Source: an uncultured Candidatus Pelagibacter sp. (lineage in GTDB: Bacteria; Pseudomonadota; Alphaproteobacteria; Pelagibacterales; Pelagibacteraceae). Taken from it: 64,000 nt of DNA. The stretch is from NCBI GenBank assembly GCA_905612435.1, contig CAJQRZ010000010.1, positions 81,999 through 145,998 of the forward strand. The letters are read 5' to 3'. Shown here one piece after another: positions 26,837 to 36,136 of this stretch. The notes under the pieces are model-generated. The model was not told the origin of the DNA and did no database searches. It saw only the letters and a program-made list of their open reading frames with translations. How positions within the stretch are numbered: the first letter of the stretch is position 1; every line of letters begins with the position of its first letter. Position numbers and translations under genes: made by a program.

Positions 26837-28258
26837 ATGAACAAAAATGAAAAGATTTATTATGAAAACTTTAAAGATGCAGTTGAACGTAATAGAAAAA
26901 AATTACCTGCTGTTCATAAAAAACTAAAAAGCGCTGGTGTAAAATATGTTTTATCAAGCTGGATTGATCTCCACGGCATTCCAAAATCAAAACCTGTTCC
27001 AATGAGTGATTTTGAACCTTTATGCTTAGGAAAAGGACCTCAGTTTGCTGTTCATTCTATTTCTTTTGTTCCAGAACTTACTCCCGCAGATTCTGATCAA
27101 ATAATGTTACCTGATTTAGATGCAATTTATATTTGTCCATGGGATAAAACGACTGCAATAATTTTTGCTGATCTTTTTTGGGAGGATAAACCTTATAATG
27201 TTTGTCCTCGGCAAGCTTTAAAGCGTGCCATGCAAAAAGCTCAAGATGCAGGATATAAAGGAATGGCTGGCATAGAACCAGAGTTTATTGCAATGAAGTA
27301 TGATGAAAATGGTGAACCTGTTAAAGCCATTGATAATGATCCAGCTAAAGGTATTAGGCCGAGACGACAAGCTTTTGGTTATGATGTGGAACACACATTA
27401 GATTCTATGCATTTTTTAAAAGAACTTATAGACATTTTAAATGATCTAGGTTGGATGATACATGATGTTGTTGCAGAAGGTGCTTACTCTCAATTTGAAC
27501 TAGATTTTCACTACACTAACCTTTTAGAGATGGCAGATAGATTAGTTTTTCTTCGAATTCTTTTAAAAGAAATAGCAAAAAAAAATAATATGTTCATTAC
27601 TTTTATGCCTAAACCAACAATAGGAGATTGGAGATCTGGAGCTCATATAAATTTTTCAATGATTGATAAAAATGGAAAAAATATTTTTGATGGTGGAAAT
27701 AAATTTTCCAAAGAATGTATATTTGCAGTAGGAGGATTAATGAAACACTCAGAAGCTCTAACTTCAATTACTTGCTCAACTGTAAATTCATATAACGGTT
27801 TAGTCCCTAGAGTTGGAGGTTTTGAAGGTGGAACGGTTACTTGGGCACCAACAAATATTACTTATGGACATAACAATAGATCTGCACAATTTCGATTACC
27901 TCAAAACAGATATTGTATTGAAAATAGAGCAGCAGATATGACAATGAATGTGTATCTAGCGCTTTCAATGACAATTTCTGCAGCTATTGAAGGAATTGAA
28001 AAAAAAATACATCCAGGTGAACCAACGGATCAAGATTTGTATAATATGTCAGAGAGTGAGTTTAAAAAACTTGGAATTAAAAGACTACCAAGAAATTTAC
28101 TATTAGCGATTGAAGCTCTTAAAAATGATAAACTAACTGATGAAGTTTTAGGGCCTGTTATGAAAAAATCATTACTTGCATATAAGAATGATGAGTGGGA
28201 GAGATATCATCAAGCTGTTACCGACTGGGAAGTAAAAGAGTATCTTAGACTTTATTAA
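26837..28258 (+). CDS. Glutamine synthetase-like gamma-glutamyl amine ligase
   Basis: A 473-residue glutamine synthetase-superfamily protein, only distantly similar to the one at 6335. Core motifs: SSWIDLHGIPKSKPVP near the start, AGIEPEF, AEGAYSQFELDFHY (glutamate/metal site), TFMPKPTIGDWRSGAHINFSM (ATP and glutamate loop, altered from the GlnA form), NSYNGLVPR, NNRSAQFRLP and ENRAADMTMNVYLAL. Divergence at the ammonium side fits ligases that couple glutamate to another amine, as in isopropylamine, ethanolamine or aniline breakdown. It follows the cupin by 22 bases and overlaps the hydrolase gene (TAATG). It probably activates the amine that the Rieske enzyme attacks, or traps the released amine. 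Confidence 0.82.
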   Translation: MNKNEKIYYENFKDAVERNRKKLPAVHKKLKSAGVKYVLSSWIDLHGIPKSKPVPMSDFEPLCLGKGPQFAVHSISFVPELTPADSDQIMLPDLDAIYICPWDKTTAIIFADLFWEDKPYNVCPRQALKRAMQKAQDAGYKGMAGIEPEFIAMKYDENGEPVKAIDNDPAKGIRPRRQAFGYDVEHTLDSMHFLKELIDILNDLGWMIHDVVAEGAYSQFELDFHYTNLLEMADRLVFLRILLKEIAKKNNMFITFMPKPTIGDWRSGAHINFSMIDKNGKNIFDGGNKFSKECIFAVGGLMKHSEALTSITCSTVNSYNGLVPRVGGFEGGTVTWAPTNITYGHNNRSAQFRLPQNRYCIENRAADMTMNVYLALSMTISAAIEGIEKKIHPGEPTDQDLYNMSESEFKKLGIKRLPRNLLLAIEALKNDKLTDEVLGPVMKKSLLAYKNDEWERYHQAVTDWEVKEYLRLY

Positions 28259-29268
28259 TGAAAAAGTTTCAAGAGTTTAACTTAGGAGGAGTTAAACTTT
28301 TATCTGGTAAAATTCTAAAGTCAGCCAAATTAGTTTACCAAACTTATGGTAAATTAAATAAAAACTGCTCAAATGTAATTGTACTTCCAACATTTTATAC
28401 AGGAACTCATATTCGTAATGAAGGTTTTATTGGTAAAAATAGAGCTTTGAATCCAAATAAATATTTTATCATTTCAATAAATATGTTTGGTAACGGTCTA
28501 TCTTCTTCACCAAGCAACACAGCTAGATTACAACATGGTTCTCAATTCCCAGAAATAACACTTTGGGATAATATTCATTGTCAGCACAAACTAATAACTG
28601 AAAAACTTAAAATAAAAAAAATTGCATTAGTAACAGGTTGGTCTATGGCTGGTTGTCAATCATATCAATGGGCAGCTCAATATCCTAATGTGGTTAAAGC
28701 AATTCTTCCCTTTTGTGCATCATCCAAAACCTCAATACACAATCATGTTTTTTTAGAAGGTGTAAAAGCTGCTTTGATAACTGATAAAAATTGGAAGAAC
28801 GGTAAATATAAAAAACAGCCTGTTGCAGGCTTAAAAGCTTTTGGTCGTGTATATGCAGGTTGGGCTTTTTCTCAAGATTTTTATAGGGAAAAACTTTATA
28901 AAAAAATTGGGTACAAGAATGTAAAAAATTTACTAGATGATTGGTCAAATGATCATGCAAAAAATTGGGACGCTAACGATCTTTTATGCAAATTAAAGAC
29001 TTGGCAATTAAACGATATAAGCATTGGTCCAATTTATAAGGGTAACTATATAAAAGCTCTTAAGTCAATTAAAGCAAAAACAATTATAATGCCCTGCAAT
29101 CAAGATTTATATTTTAGAACAAAAGATAATGAGTATGAAAAAAAATTTATTAGAAGATCTTCTTTAAGATCAATTGATTCACCTTATGGACACTGTGCAG
29201 CAAATCCTGGCAATGATAAAAACTTTCAAAATAAATTAGATAGAAATATTGTTGAATTATTAACTTAA
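28258..29268 (+). CDS. MetX-like alpha/beta hydrolase
   Basis: A 336-residue alpha/beta-fold protein in the homoserine O-acetyltransferase (MetX) family. N-terminal LVYQTYGKLN and the nucleophile elbow GWSMAGCQSYQWA (Ser in G-x-S-x-A-G) are clear, with Asp in PCNQDLYF and His in YGHCAANPG completing the triad. MetX normally has GGSMGG at the elbow and longer sequence, so acetyl transfer to homoserine is doubtful; hydrolysis of an ester or amide is equally likely. Its ATG overlaps the stop of the ligase gene, which suggests a linked step, perhaps release of a gamma-glutamyl product. Confidence 0.75.
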   Translation: MKKFQEFNLGGVKLLSGKILKSAKLVYQTYGKLNKNCSNVIVLPTFYTGTHIRNEGFIGKNRALNPNKYFIISINMFGNGLSSSPSNTARLQHGSQFPEITLWDNIHCQHKLITEKLKIKKIALVTGWSMAGCQSYQWAAQYPNVVKAILPFCASSKTSIHNHVFLEGVKAALITDKNWKNGKYKKQPVAGLKAFGRVYAGWAFSQDFYREKLYKKIGYKNVKNLLDDWSNDHAKNWDANDLLCKLKTWQLNDISIGPIYKGNYIKALKSIKAKTIIMPCNQDLYFRTKDNEYEKKFIRRSSLRSIDSPYGHCAANPGNDKNFQNKLDRNIVELLT

Positions 29269-29371
29269 TTAAACAAAAAATAGGAAAAAACGATCTTTTA
29301 AATTGTGAGTTGAATCCAATTTAGTAACAATAAAGCTTTTGATATAGCTCAAAATCTATCATAATAATTAT

Positions 29372-30538
29372 ATGAAAAATCAACTTAAGAAAAAGCTTAA
29401 GAAGGTTAATAAAAATTTTAGTAGTCAAAAAATAATTAAAGAACCGTTAGAACTATTTAAAAAAATAAATTTAAAAAAATTTGGAAAAGTTACTACAGAT
29501 TCTTTAGTTAATTTAACTAAAACATACAAAAACTTTAAAAAAAAACAGAAACTAAAAGAAATAAAAAAAATTAATCTTGAAAGAAAAGAAAAGATTAATG
29601 CAATCAAGAAAGAGAAATTAAAACAACAACAACAAAAATTAAGTGAAGAAAAACAAATAAAAAAAGATTATTTAAATAAATTGAAAGAAGAGAAACAAAA
29701 GATTGAAAACCAAAAAAAACAAAGGTTAAAAATTGAAAAACAACACCGACAAAATGAAAGACAAAAAATTAAGATCAAAGAACAAAGATTAAAAGCAGAA
29801 GAACAAAAGTTAAAAGACCAAAAAGAAAAAAAACTACGAGAAGATGATCTAAAATTGAAAGAAGAAAAATTAAGATTAGAATTCTTGGAAAAACAACGGA
29901 TAAGACAAGAAAAACAAAAATTAAAAGAAGAAGAACAAATAGAAAAAAATTTAGCAAAAGAAAGAACTAGGGAAGAAGAGCAGAGAATAATAGCAGAAAA
30001 ACAAAAATTAAAAGATTTGGAGATTCAAAAACAAAAAGATGAAAATCATAAATTACAAGAAGAAGAACATAAATTAAAATATGAAGAACAAAGATTAAAA
30101 GAAGCTGAACAAAAAATAAGGGAAAAAGAAACTCAGAGATTAAGAGAAAATGAAATACAAATATTAAAGGAAGAAGAAGAGCTAAGGACAAAACAAGAAG
30201 CATTTAGATTAAAAGAACAAGAAGAAATAGCAGAATTAAAAGAATTAAAACTAAAAGAACAACTACATAGAAAAAAAGAAGAAGAGTTTAAGCTAAAAGA
30301 AGAAGAACAAAAATTAAAAGATTTAGAAGAACAGAAAGTAATAAATGCTAAAATTACAGAAGAAAATAGAATCAAAGAAGAAAATATAAGAATAAAAGAA
30401 TGGGAAAGAACATTTGATGAAGAACAAAAAAAAAAAGAAGAAGAGCTTATAAGAAAATTCAGTGAAGAAAAAATTAAAGATGAAGATGAAGATGAAAAAT
30501 TAAATGATGAAGATGAAAAAATAAAAAACGAAGAATAA
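29372..30538 (+). CDS. Highly charged extended-helix / coiled-coil protein
   Basis: A 388-residue protein made almost only of K, E, Q, L, R, I and D. Residues about 1-75 are basic; from about 80 to 355 there are irregular repeats of types LKEEEQKLKE, RLKAEEQKL and RIREEEQ; the last 30 residues are acidic (DEDEDEKLNDEDEK). No Pro or Cys and only one Trp. It predicts a long coiled coil or a single stable alpha-helix, with opposite charge at the two ends. No signal peptide or membrane helix. It stands alone 103 bases after the MetX-like gene. Role unknown: structural rod, filament or spacer are options. A non-coding reading is rejected because the frame is intact for 1.1 kb. Confidence 0.75.
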   Translation: MKNQLKKKLKKVNKNFSSQKIIKEPLELFKKINLKKFGKVTTDSLVNLTKTYKNFKKKQKLKEIKKINLERKEKINAIKKEKLKQQQQKLSEEKQIKKDYLNKLKEEKQKIENQKKQRLKIEKQHRQNERQKIKIKEQRLKAEEQKLKDQKEKKLREDDLKLKEEKLRLEFLEKQRIRQEKQKLKEEEQIEKNLAKERTREEEQRIIAEKQKLKDLEIQKQKDENHKLQEEEHKLKYEEQRLKEAEQKIREKETQRLRENEIQILKEEEELRTKQEAFRLKEQEEIAELKELKLKEQLHRKKEEEFKLKEEEQKLKDLEEQKVINAKITEENRIKEENIRIKEWERTFDEEQKKKEEELIRKFSEEKIKDEDEDEKLNDEDEKIKNEE

Positions 30539-30548
30539 TAAAAGATTA

Positions 30549-32771
30549 TTAATTAATTAAAGGTTTTCCAGTTGCCAAGGTATATTTAATTCTTTCTTGT
30601 GTTTTTTTGTTTTTTATTAATCTCATGAAAGAGTCTAATTCTAATTTAAATAAATAGTCTTCAGATAAAGTTTTGTCGATTGTAGTATCTCCCCCACTTA
30701 AAACATTAGCTAACTCTTTTCCCACTTCAATCCCATGGTCAAAAATTAATTTATTATTATAAAGTTTTTCTAAAATTTTAATCATTTCATCTTTAACTAT
30801 TTTTCCTGGTAGATTAAATTTTTTTTCATTTGGAGACTTAAAATCTCTATTTTCTTCTAAAATTTTCCTTGAAACTCCTAATAAACTATTTCTATTCATT
30901 ATTTTTTTATCTTTTACTTTTAGATACTTTAGAGGCTCTGCTTCAACTGGTGATGTGGCAGTTTTGGCATAGCCAATAATATCAAAAACCTTTAAAGGAG
31001 CATAATGTGGATTTTTTTTAGCTTCTTCGGTATCTAACCATCTTGCGAGCATCTCTTTACACCCACCACCAGCTGGAATTAATCCAACTATCGTTTCAAC
31101 TAGTCCAACAACAATATTTGTATGAGAAACTACAAAATTACTTTGTACCATAACCTCAAAACCGCCACCAAGCGTTAAGCCTGATGGAGCAGAAATAACT
31201 GGGTGATCAGAGTATTTAAGATGTTTACAAGTTATTTGAAAATATCTAATAAATTTTTCTATAGATTTAAAATCATTTTTATCAGCAAAATCCATTGTAT
31301 AATTTAAGTTAACTCCTGCAGAAAATTGCATACTTTCATTAATAATTATTAAAGGTTTGTCTGTAGCCTTCTTTAAAGCATCCATTGAATCATAATCAAG
31401 AGCATTTGCTTTGGTTGTAAATTCAACAATGTTATAATCTTTAAATCTATAAATTTCCGCAGAACTATTTCCATCTACACTTACAGCTGTTTTTTTAACT
31501 TTTCCTAAAGTTTCAATTTCAGTATATTTTTGTCTTTCACCATAAAATTTCTCATCTTTTGTTTTTGCCAGATTCTCTAAAAAATTATTACCTTTATAAT
31601 CTTCAACTTTATTAAAAAAGTTAACTACACCAATTTCTTCGAGCATCTCAAAGGGGCCTTTGGTCCAGTTAAAACCCAATCTCATAGCTTCATCTATATC
31701 ATTAAACTCTTTGGTAATTTCCGGAACTAAAGATGATGCATATTTGATTATTTTTGAAATGACTGACCAAGCATACTTACCATATTTATCATTTCTATTA
31801 ATTAAAGATTTAAGATCAACTTTTTCAGATTTAATATTAATTTTTTTACTTGGTAAATATTCACCAGTTTCAAGGTTTAATGCTTCCATTACCTTTTTTC
31901 CATCAGATTTATTAACTCGGTAAAAACCACCTTTTCCTTTTCGACCAGTATATCCTGTTTCTATTAATTTTTTTACTAACGGAATTTCTTTTGCAACATC
32001 ATGGAAATTATCAGTTTTTGGCAACTCTTTAATAAAACTTTTAAGGACATCGGCCATTAAGTCTATTCCGATAAGGTCATAAAGACCAAATACTCCTGTT
32101 TTAGGAATTCCCATAGGTCTACCAAATATTGCGTCAGCTTCTTCAATTGAAAGATTCTCTTTAAATGCTTCTGTCATTGCAATTTGCATTGCATAAACCC
32201 CCACTCTATTTCCTAAAAATCCCGGTGTATCATTACAGATGATTGCACCTTTCCCTAATTCATTTTCGCAAAAATTTTTTAAAGAATTAATTTTATCTAA
32301 ATCGTTATTTTCATTTTTAACAATCTCTAGGAGGCCCATATATCTAACAGGATTAAAAAAGTGAGTTATGCAAAAGTCTTTTTTTTCATCATCTGATAGA
32401 TTTTGAGATAAAACTTTGATAGGAATTGATGAAGTGTTTGATGATACTATTGCTCCATTTTTTCTTTCCTTAAATATCTTTTTATAAATATCATGCTTAA
32501 CGTCTATTCTTTCAACAACAGCTTCTACCACCCAGTCAGCATCCTTAACTGTATTGAAGTCATCTGAAATATTACCAACTTTAATATTATTTATTTTTGA
32601 TTTATCTAATAAAAGTGGTGGTCTTGATTTATAAATTCTATCTCTAGCTTGTTTGCTTATTTCTGTTTTTAAATCAAGTAAAGTGACTGGAATATTGGCA
32701 TTACATAAATGAGCTGCAATACCACTACCCATTGTTCCTGAACCAATAACTACTACTTTTTTAATTTCCAT
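30549..32771 (-). CDS. Bifunctional 3-hydroxyacyl-CoA dehydrogenase / enoyl-CoA hydratase
   Basis: A 740-residue beta-oxidation enzyme. The dehydrogenase domain is first: NAD loop VIGSGTMGSGIAAHL (about 8-22), ITHFFNPVRYMGLLEIV and the C-terminal helix region GFLGNRVGVYAM, FGRPMGIPKTGVFGLYDLIG. The hydratase (crotonase) domain is in the C-terminal half, with Glu in TLGGGFEVM and Glu in LVETIVGLIPAGGG. This domain order is the reverse of FadB/FadJ and is common in alphaproteobacteria. It is divergent from a thiolase gene at 32900; together they can degrade short acyl-CoAs or convert acetoacetyl-CoA to acetyl-CoA. Confidence 0.92.
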   Translation of the reverse strand: MEIKKVVVIGSGTMGSGIAAHLCNANIPVTLLDLKTEISKQARDRIYKSRPPLLLDKSKINNIKVGNISDDFNTVKDADWVVEAVVERIDVKHDIYKKIFKERKNGAIVSSNTSSIPIKVLSQNLSDDEKKDFCITHFFNPVRYMGLLEIVKNENNDLDKINSLKNFCENELGKGAIICNDTPGFLGNRVGVYAMQIAMTEAFKENLSIEEADAIFGRPMGIPKTGVFGLYDLIGIDLMADVLKSFIKELPKTDNFHDVAKEIPLVKKLIETGYTGRKGKGGFYRVNKSDGKKVMEALNLETGEYLPSKKINIKSEKVDLKSLINRNDKYGKYAWSVISKIIKYASSLVPEITKEFNDIDEAMRLGFNWTKGPFEMLEEIGVVNFFNKVEDYKGNNFLENLAKTKDEKFYGERQKYTEIETLGKVKKTAVSVDGNSSAEIYRFKDYNIVEFTTKANALDYDSMDALKKATDKPLIIINESMQFSAGVNLNYTMDFADKNDFKSIEKFIRYFQITCKHLKYSDHPVISAPSGLTLGGGFEVMVQSNFVVSHTNIVVGLVETIVGLIPAGGGCKEMLARWLDTEEAKKNPHYAPLKVFDIIGYAKTATSPVEAEPLKYLKVKDKKIMNRNSLLGVSRKILEENRDFKSPNEKKFNLPGKIVKDEMIKILEKLYNNKLIFDHGIEVGKELANVLSGGDTTIDKTLSEDYLFKLELDSFMRLIKNKKTQERIKYTLATGKPLIN

Positions 32772-32821
32772 AAGATTTAAAATGATGATTTTTATATTAG
32801 AATTATAATAATTAAACTAAA

Positions 32822-32855
32822 TAGAAATGCAATTATATAGTCTTTACCATTTCTA
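32822..32855. promoter_or_regulatory. Inverted repeat between divergent beta-oxidation genes
   Basis: TAGAAATG (32822-32829) and CATTTCTA (32848-32855) are an exact 8-bp inverted repeat with an 18-base spacer, in the 128-base region shared by the promoters of the dehydrogenase/hydratase and the thiolase. A dimeric regulator could bind here. In DNA this AT-rich a chance match is possible. Confidence 0.35.
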
Positions 32856-32899
32856 AAATAAGAAATATGTATAAGGTGTAATTTTAAGGATTAAATTAA

Positions 32900-34024
32900 A
32901 TGTATAAAGCAGTTATAGCAGGTTATTCTAGGTCTCCGTTCACAATGGCAAAAAAAGGAGAGTTAATTGACATTAAGCCTATTAATTTATTGGCAGAAGT
33001 TATAAAGAATCTTATTTCTAAATCTAAAGTTAATCGAAATTCTATTGAAGATATTGTTATTGGCTGCGCTTTTCAAGTTGGTGAACAATGTTTTAATATA
33101 GGAAAGTTGGTAACTTTTTTAACTGGAATGGATATCAAAACCTCAGGTATGACAGTAGATAGATGGTGCGGATCATCTATGGAAGCAATACATATTGCTG
33201 CTGGAAAAATTGCAATGGGATCAGGCAAAGCGTTTATTTGTGGAGGAGTAGAAAGCATGACACGTGTAACAGCAGGATTCGATCCTATGCCTTTTCCTTA
33301 TTCAGAAACAGAAAATCCAAATGTTTATTTTTCAATGGGTATTACCGCTGAAAATGTTGCAAGAAAATATAATTTAACAAGAAAAGAACAACAAGAATTT
33401 GCAATATCCAGTCATCAAAAAGCATTTAATGCTCAGTCAAAAGGTAATTTTGACAATGAAATTACTACTATAGGTAATTGTTCTAAAGATGGAAATATAA
33501 GACCAAAAACTAATCTAGAAATTTTAGATGGTTTAAAACTTGCGTTTGATCAAAATGGTACGATTACTGCTGCAACATCATCTCCATTAACCGATGGTGC
33601 TGCTGCTACTTTAATTTGTGAAGAACAATTTGCCAAAGATAATAATTTAAATATTTTAGCTAGAATTGTTTCTACTGCTGTTCAAGGTTGTGTGCCAGAA
33701 CTAATGGGTTTAGGACCAATTGGAGCTTCTAAAAAAGCATTAAAGAGAGCCAATTTAACAATTGAAGACATTGATATCGTAGAACTCAATGAAGCATTTG
33801 CTTCACAATCTTTAGCTTGCATTAAAGATTTAGGTATTGATAAAAAAAAAGTAAATTTAGACGGAGGCGCCTTAGCTCTTGGACACCCTCTTGGAGCAAC
33901 AGGTGCTAGAATTACTGGTAAAGCAGCTGAATTGTTAAGAAGAGAAAATAAAAAATATGCTCTAGCAACTCAATGTATTGGTTTAGGAATGGGTATTGCT
34001 ACAGTTATTGAGTCAGTAAATTAA
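32900..34024 (+). CDS. Acetyl-CoA acyltransferase (thiolase)
   Basis: A 374-residue thiolase. The acyl-accepting Cys is in DRWCGSSMEAIHIAAG (about residue 89). The C-terminal active-site segments are ELNEAFASQSLA, GGALALGHPLGATGAR (His) and ATQCIGLGMG (second Cys). It cleaves 3-oxoacyl-CoA or acetoacetyl-CoA with CoA. Divergent partner of the dehydrogenase/hydratase. It could also handle acetoacetyl-CoA formed downstream of the carnitine route at 49-51 kb. Its end meets the Pot permease gene 4 bases away, convergent. Confidence 0.92.
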   Translation: MYKAVIAGYSRSPFTMAKKGELIDIKPINLLAEVIKNLISKSKVNRNSIEDIVIGCAFQVGEQCFNIGKLVTFLTGMDIKTSGMTVDRWCGSSMEAIHIAAGKIAMGSGKAFICGGVESMTRVTAGFDPMPFPYSETENPNVYFSMGITAENVARKYNLTRKEQQEFAISSHQKAFNAQSKGNFDNEITTIGNCSKDGNIRPKTNLEILDGLKLAFDQNGTITAATSSPLTDGAAATLICEEQFAKDNNLNILARIVSTAVQGCVPELMGLGPIGASKKALKRANLTIEDIDIVELNEAFASQSLACIKDLGIDKKKVNLDGGALALGHPLGATGARITGKAAELLRRENKKYALATQCIGLGMGIATVIESVN

Positions 34025-34028
34025 TTAA

Positions 34029-34883
34029 TTAATTGTTAATACCTCTTAGTCTTTCAGATCTTCTTCTTAAAAGTTCTGCGGTAACCAAAATTAAAGTGGA
34101 CATTATAATTAAACATGTTGCTACTGCCATTATTGTTGGACTTAACTGTTCTCTTAATCCAACCCACATTTGAATAGGTATAGTTGTGTTGTCAAGTCCT
34201 GCTAAAAATAACACAACAACAACTTCATCAAATGATGTTACAAAAGCAAATAATGCACCAGATATTACACCTGGTAAAATTAATGGTAATGTTATTTTCA
34301 TAAAAGTATTTACAGGATTACTACCTAAGCTTGCGGCTGCTCTTGTAACACTGTGATCAAATCCAGTTAATGTTGCTGTAACCGTAATTACAACAAAAGG
34401 TGTTCCTAAAACGATGTGTGCTAAGATAATACCAGTGTGTGTTGCTGATAATCCTACTTTTGCCATAAAAAAAAATATTGCTGTTCCTGAAATAATCAAT
34501 GGAACAATCATTGGTGAAATTAATAAAGCCATGACTGCTGCTTTGTAGGGCATATGTCTACTACTTAAGCCTAATGCAGCAACTGTTCCAAGTATAGTTG
34601 ATCCAATTGTTGCAAAGAAAGCAATAATGATACTGTTTTTAGCTGCTAATCCCCAAGGATTTTTAGTTCCCCAAATCATATCCTTATACCATCTTAATGA
34701 AAAACCTTCTGGATCTAATGCTAACATTTTTGCTGAAAAGTGAATGTATTGTTCGGCATTAAAAGAAAGTGGCAAAATTACAAATAATGGTGCTATTAAA
34801 AAGAAAAACACTAAACCGCAAATAGTTAAATAGGTGTAATGCCATATTCTATAATTTAAAGATGTGTATTTTGGTAATGACAT
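34029..34883 (-). CDS. potC: PotC-type ABC transporter permease
   Basis: A 284-residue inner-membrane permease with about six helices. The coupling motif for the ATPase is visible as RAAASLGSNPVNTFMKITLPLILPG (EAA loop; too long to be by chance). The first helix is LTICGLVFFFLIAPLFVIL. It closely matches the PotC / YdcV family of spermidine-putrescine-type importers. Last gene of the potADBC-ordered unit, 4 bases after potB. The true substrate could be a polyamine or another cationic amine. Confidence 0.88.
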   Translation of the reverse strand: MSLPKYTSLNYRIWHYTYLTICGLVFFFLIAPLFVILPLSFNAEQYIHFSAKMLALDPEGFSLRWYKDMIWGTKNPWGLAAKNSIIIAFFATIGSTILGTVAALGLSSRHMPYKAAVMALLISPMIVPLIISGTAIFFFMAKVGLSATHTGIILAHIVLGTPFVVITVTATLTGFDHSVTRAAASLGSNPVNTFMKITLPLILPGVISGALFAFVTSFDEVVVVLFLAGLDNTTIPIQMWVGLREQLSPTIMAVATCLIIMSTLILVTAELLRRRSERLRGINN

Positions 34884-34887
34884 AATT

Positions 34888-36135
34888 TTATCCTAATTTA
34901 ATATTATCTATTCCTACTAGTTTATTATAAATCCAGTAAATAGTTAAAACACCAACCAACAACATCGCACCTAGTGCTGATGCAAAAGCCCAATCTAGAG
35001 AGCTCTTCATATGATACGCAATTGTATTGCTTATTAACGATCCGCTAGCACCTCCTACTAAAGCTGGTGTAATATAATAACCAATCGATAGAATAAAAAC
35101 TAACAAACATCCGGCGCCAATACCTGGCACAGTTAATGGGAAATAAATTTTGTAAAATGATATTAGAGGTGTGCCACCTAATGATTTTCCTGCTCTCATT
35201 AAACTTGGTGATATAGTTTTCATCACACTGTAAAGAGGTAACACCATAAAAGGTAATAAGATTTGTGTCATTGCAACAAAAGTCCCAATTACATTGTACA
35301 TCAGTTCCGGCCTATTATCATTTGCAGCAAAACCAAGCAATACAATTAAATCATTAATTGGTCCTTGTTGTTGAAGCAAAACCATCCAGCTTGAAGTTCT
35401 TACAAGTAGTGAAGTCCAAAAAGGCAACAACACACAAATCATTAATAAATTACTATACTTCATAGGTAAAGTGGCCAATAAATGTGCAATCGGATATGCG
35501 AGAACAAAACAAAATATAGTCACCCAGAAAGCCACATTAATTGTTCTCATCCATAAAATTTTGTGAATTCTTCTATCTTCTGGAACTTGAACTATTTCTC
35601 TCTCTTGATTAAATTTTAGATCAACTCCTTTTAAATATTTTGCATAAGACCATGCGGGGGCTGTATTTTTTAGAGCACCCATAAACTCCATTTGTCCCCA
35701 TCTTTTATGAACTTCAATAAATTGTTCTTTATAGTTTCCCTGTTCAAACTTATTAAGTTTTCTAACTGTTTTTTTAATTAAGCTACTAAAACCAGATTTT
35801 TCATAATTTAATCTTGCTATAATTTGTCCATAAGTTTTATTCTCTTTTAAATATGACAAATCTTCATATAGTGCTGCATAAACTGGTTCTTTTGGTAAGT
35901 CCTTAGCATCCCATTTTTCCATTGCTGTAAAAGTTTTTGGAAGCATTCCTGAAATTTTTCGATCATCAATACTTCTAAACAACATTTCACCAATTGGAAA
36001 AACATAAATGATTAAAATAAATAAAAATAATGGAGCAACAAGAAGTACTGCTCTTATTTTGTTTCTTCTTTCAGCTTTTTTTAAACTAACTTCTAAAGGT
36101 ATTCCGTCTGAAGATAATATTTGTTCTGTACTCAT
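34888..36135 (-). CDS. potB: PotB-type ABC transporter permease with a long soluble insertion
   Basis: A 415-residue permease. Helix 1 (about 30-50, AVLLVAPLFLFILIIYVFPIG) is followed by about 140 polar residues (roughly 55-195) before helix 2, far longer than the usual PotB loop; this inserted region should lie in the periplasm. The EAA loop is RAGKSLGGTPLISFYKIYFPLTVPG. The ATG is 7 bases after a 12-bp hairpin with a T-run that ends the potD transcript, so its ribosome site is largely within the hairpin. Translation or transcription of potB is thus likely to be damped relative to potD. Confidence 0.87.
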   Translation of the reverse strand: MSTEQILSSDGIPLEVSLKKAERRNKIRAVLLVAPLFLFILIIYVFPIGEMLFRSIDDRKISGMLPKTFTAMEKWDAKDLPKEPVYAALYEDLSYLKENKTYGQIIARLNYEKSGFSSLIKKTVRKLNKFEQGNYKEQFIEVHKRWGQMEFMGALKNTAPAWSYAKYLKGVDLKFNQEREIVQVPEDRRIHKILWMRTINVAFWVTIFCFVLAYPIAHLLATLPMKYSNLLMICVLLPFWTSLLVRTSSWMVLLQQQGPINDLIVLLGFAANDNRPELMYNVIGTFVAMTQILLPFMVLPLYSVMKTISPSLMRAGKSLGGTPLISFYKIYFPLTVPGIGAGCLLVFILSIGYYITPALVGGASGSLISNTIAYHMKSSLDWAFASALGAMLLVGVLTIYWIYNKLVGIDNIKLG

Positions 36136-36136
36136 A

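Noticed and set aside
28258..29268. metX, homoserine O-acetyltransferase for methionine synthesis
   Set aside because: The nucleophile elbow is GWSMAG rather than GGSMGG and the operon is an amine-degrading type, so the gene symbol is not assigned.
29425..30375. Several minus-strand frames with very hydrophobic translations opposite the charged-helix gene
   Set aside because: They are the antisense of AAA/GAA/CAA-rich codons, which reads as Phe and Leu. The plus-strand frame is long and intact.
29372..30538. Repetitive aaagaagaa-type DNA as a CRISPR or satellite array
   Set aside because: No fixed-length identical repeats or spacers; the repetition follows from K/E-rich codons.
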